DNA of 64,000 bases, from positions 310,001 to 374,000 of the forward strand of contig JACJZB010000002.1 of assembly GCA_020635815.1 (NCBI GenBank). The letters run 5' to 3'. Source of the DNA: Flavobacteriales bacterium. Its GTDB lineage: Bacteria; Bacteroidota; Bacteroidia; Flavobacteriales_E; Vicingaceae. This document shows, one piece after another, positions 62,372-64,000 of the stretch (its first letter is position 1; every line of letters starts with the position of its first letter). The position numbers and the translations under genes are program-made. The notes below the pieces were generated by a model. The model did no database searches. It was not told the origin of the DNA and saw only the letters and a list, made by a program, of their open reading frames with translations.

Positions 62372-63795
62372 TTACTTTTATTCAACTTGTTTATTGTTAC
62401 TCTTAATTCTGCAATAGCCGAACGAGAAAATTCATTCAATTCTTGAAGCTTTGTTTTTAACTCATTATTGGTATCCTTTAAAAAATAGCTCATATTGTCT
62501 ATTGATGAAATGATAAAAGTTAATTGTGCTCCTATGTTATCGTGTAAATCGTGAGAAATCCGAAGTCGTTCTTGATTTAGTTTTTCTTTTGTTTTCGCTT
62601 TAGCTATTTCATCTTTTAATCGATTAGCTGCTATTAGTTTTTGTTGTTTAAATTTTACTTGTTTTATAATGAAAAATCCTATTACAAACAACAAAAGCCC
62701 TATTACAATTAAAGCATACATAAAATAACTTCGTTGTTTTATTTCCAATTCTTTTTTTGCTATTAACACATCTTGCTCAATAATTTGTGTTTCTTTCTTT
62801 TCAGTTTCAAACTGTGTTTCTATCTCAGCTATCGTTTTATTTGTACTTTCATTTAACAAACTATCCTTTAAGCTTCGTTGGTTTTTTTGGTAAACCAACG
62901 CCATTTCATAATTGTTTAACTTACTGTAACATATTGCTGCATATTCTGCCGCATACTGCCCCAAATGGATGTATTTATTATCAATGGCTTTATCATAACA
63001 TTCTATAAACCACTCTACAGCTTCCTTATAGTTTTCTTGTGCATAATAAAAATCGGCGTACAACACTAAACATTCTGCAATTCCATAGGTGTCATTCCTC
63101 TTTTTTCGAATTGCATACGATTCATCTAAGTATTCTTTTGATTTTTTATAGTCTTTTTTTACCAAATAAGCTCCCGATAAATGCCCTAATGCAAATGGAA
63201 TTCCTATACTATCATTTTGATTTCTTTTTAGATCTAACGCCTTGTTGTAATAATAAATAGCACTATCAACATTTCCTGCTATTTCTTGAACAATTCCATA
63301 GTTATCATAAACTGAATTTAATGCTACCTCATCGTTTATTTCTTTTAATAAATGAACCCCTTTTTGCATGTAAACAATGGCCCTATAAATGTCTCTCCTT
63401 TTCATAGCAAACCCTAATTCGGCATAGGTTATTCCAGCTTTTGATTTGTTGCTAGTTGCTTCATAAATCTTAATTGCTTTTAAATTGTAATCTAATCGTT
63501 TATCGTAATTACCTAAAAACCCATTAATCATAGCCAATTGATTATAAATATCTGCCTCGGCTATTTTATTATTTAATGCTACGGCATGTTTTAAGGTGTT
63601 TAAATACAATTGTTCAGCTACAGGCGTGTTTGCCACCACTTTATCATAAGGAATTGCTAATAAAATTTCAACTTGTTTTTTGGGAGAATAGTTTTGAATG
63701 GATGAAGCAATGCTATCTACATAATTTTGAGCATTGGCAACCATTGAAGTTGCCAGAAGCATAAAACAAATTATATTTTTTAAACTTATTCTCAT
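62368..63795 (-). CDS. TPR sensor with phospho-His domain but no ATPase domain
   Basis: 475 residues from the ATG at 63795 (signal peptide MRISLKNIICFMLLATSMVANA; a frame to 63816 adds MFNRGFF). TPRs, a membrane helix (MYALIVIGLLLFVIGFFII) and a dimerisation helix with intact ERLRISHDLHDNIG (phospho-His codon CAC at 62542-62544). The protein then ends at ELRVTINKLNKSK, exactly where the HATPase domain begins in its paralogue. No remnant of that domain follows, since the partner's start codon overlaps the TGA. A designed truncation, not a frameshift relic. Confidence 0.9.
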   Translation of the reverse strand: MRISLKNIICFMLLATSMVANAQNYVDSIASSIQNYSPKKQVEILLAIPYDKVVANTPVAEQLYLNTLKHAVALNNKIAEADIYNQLAMINGFLGNYDKRLDYNLKAIKIYEATSNKSKAGITYAELGFAMKRRDIYRAIVYMQKGVHLLKEINDEVALNSVYDNYGIVQEIAGNVDSAIYYYNKALDLKRNQNDSIGIPFALGHLSGAYLVKKDYKKSKEYLDESYAIRKKRNDTYGIAECLVLYADFYYAQENYKEAVEWFIECYDKAIDNKYIHLGQYAAEYAAICYSKLNNYEMALVYQKNQRSLKDSLLNESTNKTIAEIETQFETEKKETQIIEQDVLIAKKELEIKQRSYFMYALIVIGLLLFVIGFFIIKQVKFKQQKLIAANRLKDEIAKAKTKEKLNQERLRISHDLHDNIGAQLTFIISSIDNMSYFLKDTNNELKTKLQELNEFSRSAIAELRVTINKLNKSK

Positions 63796-63816
63796 AAAAA
63801 AGCCCCGATTAAACAA

Positions 63817-64000
63817 GACTTTAAAAATAGAATATTTTATGCTGTTTCAAGCAATCTTTAATATTTTTCTATTAGCCGTAGAATTGAGTTATACGTATAA
63901 TCAACGCTAATTATTTTTTATCACTTAACTTTAAATAACCTAAAAATAACGAAAGAAGCTACAACTACTATAGATATTAGGCAAAAGACAATGAACTGCT
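63817..64000. other. upstream region of the split-kinase operon
   Basis: 184 bases to the window end, AT-rich. The operon's promoter on the minus strand should lie here; I could not identify a convincing TAnnTTTG box, and no gene is seen. Confidence 0.4.

Noticed and set aside
62368..63795. Sequencing or natural frameshift as cause of the missing ATPase domain
   Set aside because: The next gene's signal peptide begins at the overlapping ATGA, and no HATPase-like sequence exists between them in any frame, so there is nothing to restore.

Overview
The window is a low-GC chromosomal segment from a member of the Bacteroidota, most likely order Flavobacteriales. Supporting signs are type IX secretion (two proteins with T9SS C-terminal sorting domains and a PorW/SprE lipoprotein), a TonB-dependent receptor paired with a DUF4249 lipoprotein, Bacteroidota-type promoters (TTG then TAnnTTTG), an ATP synthase operon without beta and epsilon genes, and an alpha2-type glycyl-tRNA synthetase. 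I cannot name a genus.

Layout. 1-2.7 kb: end of a T9SS-sorted repeat protein and an OmpA/PD40 envelope protein. 2.8-13.2 kb: an accessory island in which every gene lies on the minus strand. It holds an XRE controller, a RloC/PrrC-like ATPase, an adenine methylase and a PD-(D/E)XK nuclease in one operon; a Shedu-type DUF4263 protein with a partner; a HigBA-like toxin-antitoxin; a small membrane protein; a lipoprotein; and a WYL regulator with a DUF1905 protein. Four long imperfect inverted repeats (CAAC...GTTG ends) sit behind gene groups, three of them 2-6 bases after a stop codon and two of them 15-16 bases before the next start. This is the geometry of integron cassettes, but no integrase is visible.

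13.2-26.5 kb: purD, a putative metal-handling trio (HMA protein, thioredoxin-like lipoprotein, outer-membrane protein), a GNAT-nitrilase fusion, a NMO-like protein of unknown role, two MscS channels and glyS. 26.6-33.1 kb: a multi-component phosphorelay with two membrane-tailed receivers, a LytTR regulator, a STAS-like protein, a five-PAS hybrid kinase, an HPt protein and a further receiver. 33.1-48.1 kb: an acidic protein, MscS and CorA, a SPOR protein, DUF4249/TonB receptor, a DEAD-box helicase, a YwqK repeat protein, a T9SS LVIVD protein, an M23 peptidase and PorW. 48.1-54.4 kb: bactofilin and the atp operon (Z, a small membrane protein, B, E, F, H, A, G), followed by an intact IS3-family element with a -1 frameshift signal.

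55.8-64 kb: a GCDH-like acyl-CoA dehydrogenase, initiator tRNA-Met, era, der, and a two-component operon. The latter is the most striking observation: two translationally coupled TPR sensor proteins are complementary halves of a histidine kinase. One keeps the phospho-acceptor His but has no ATPase domain; the other has a complete ATPase domain but Asn in place of the His. A NarL-type regulator follows directly. I read this as a candidate obligate split kinase pair.
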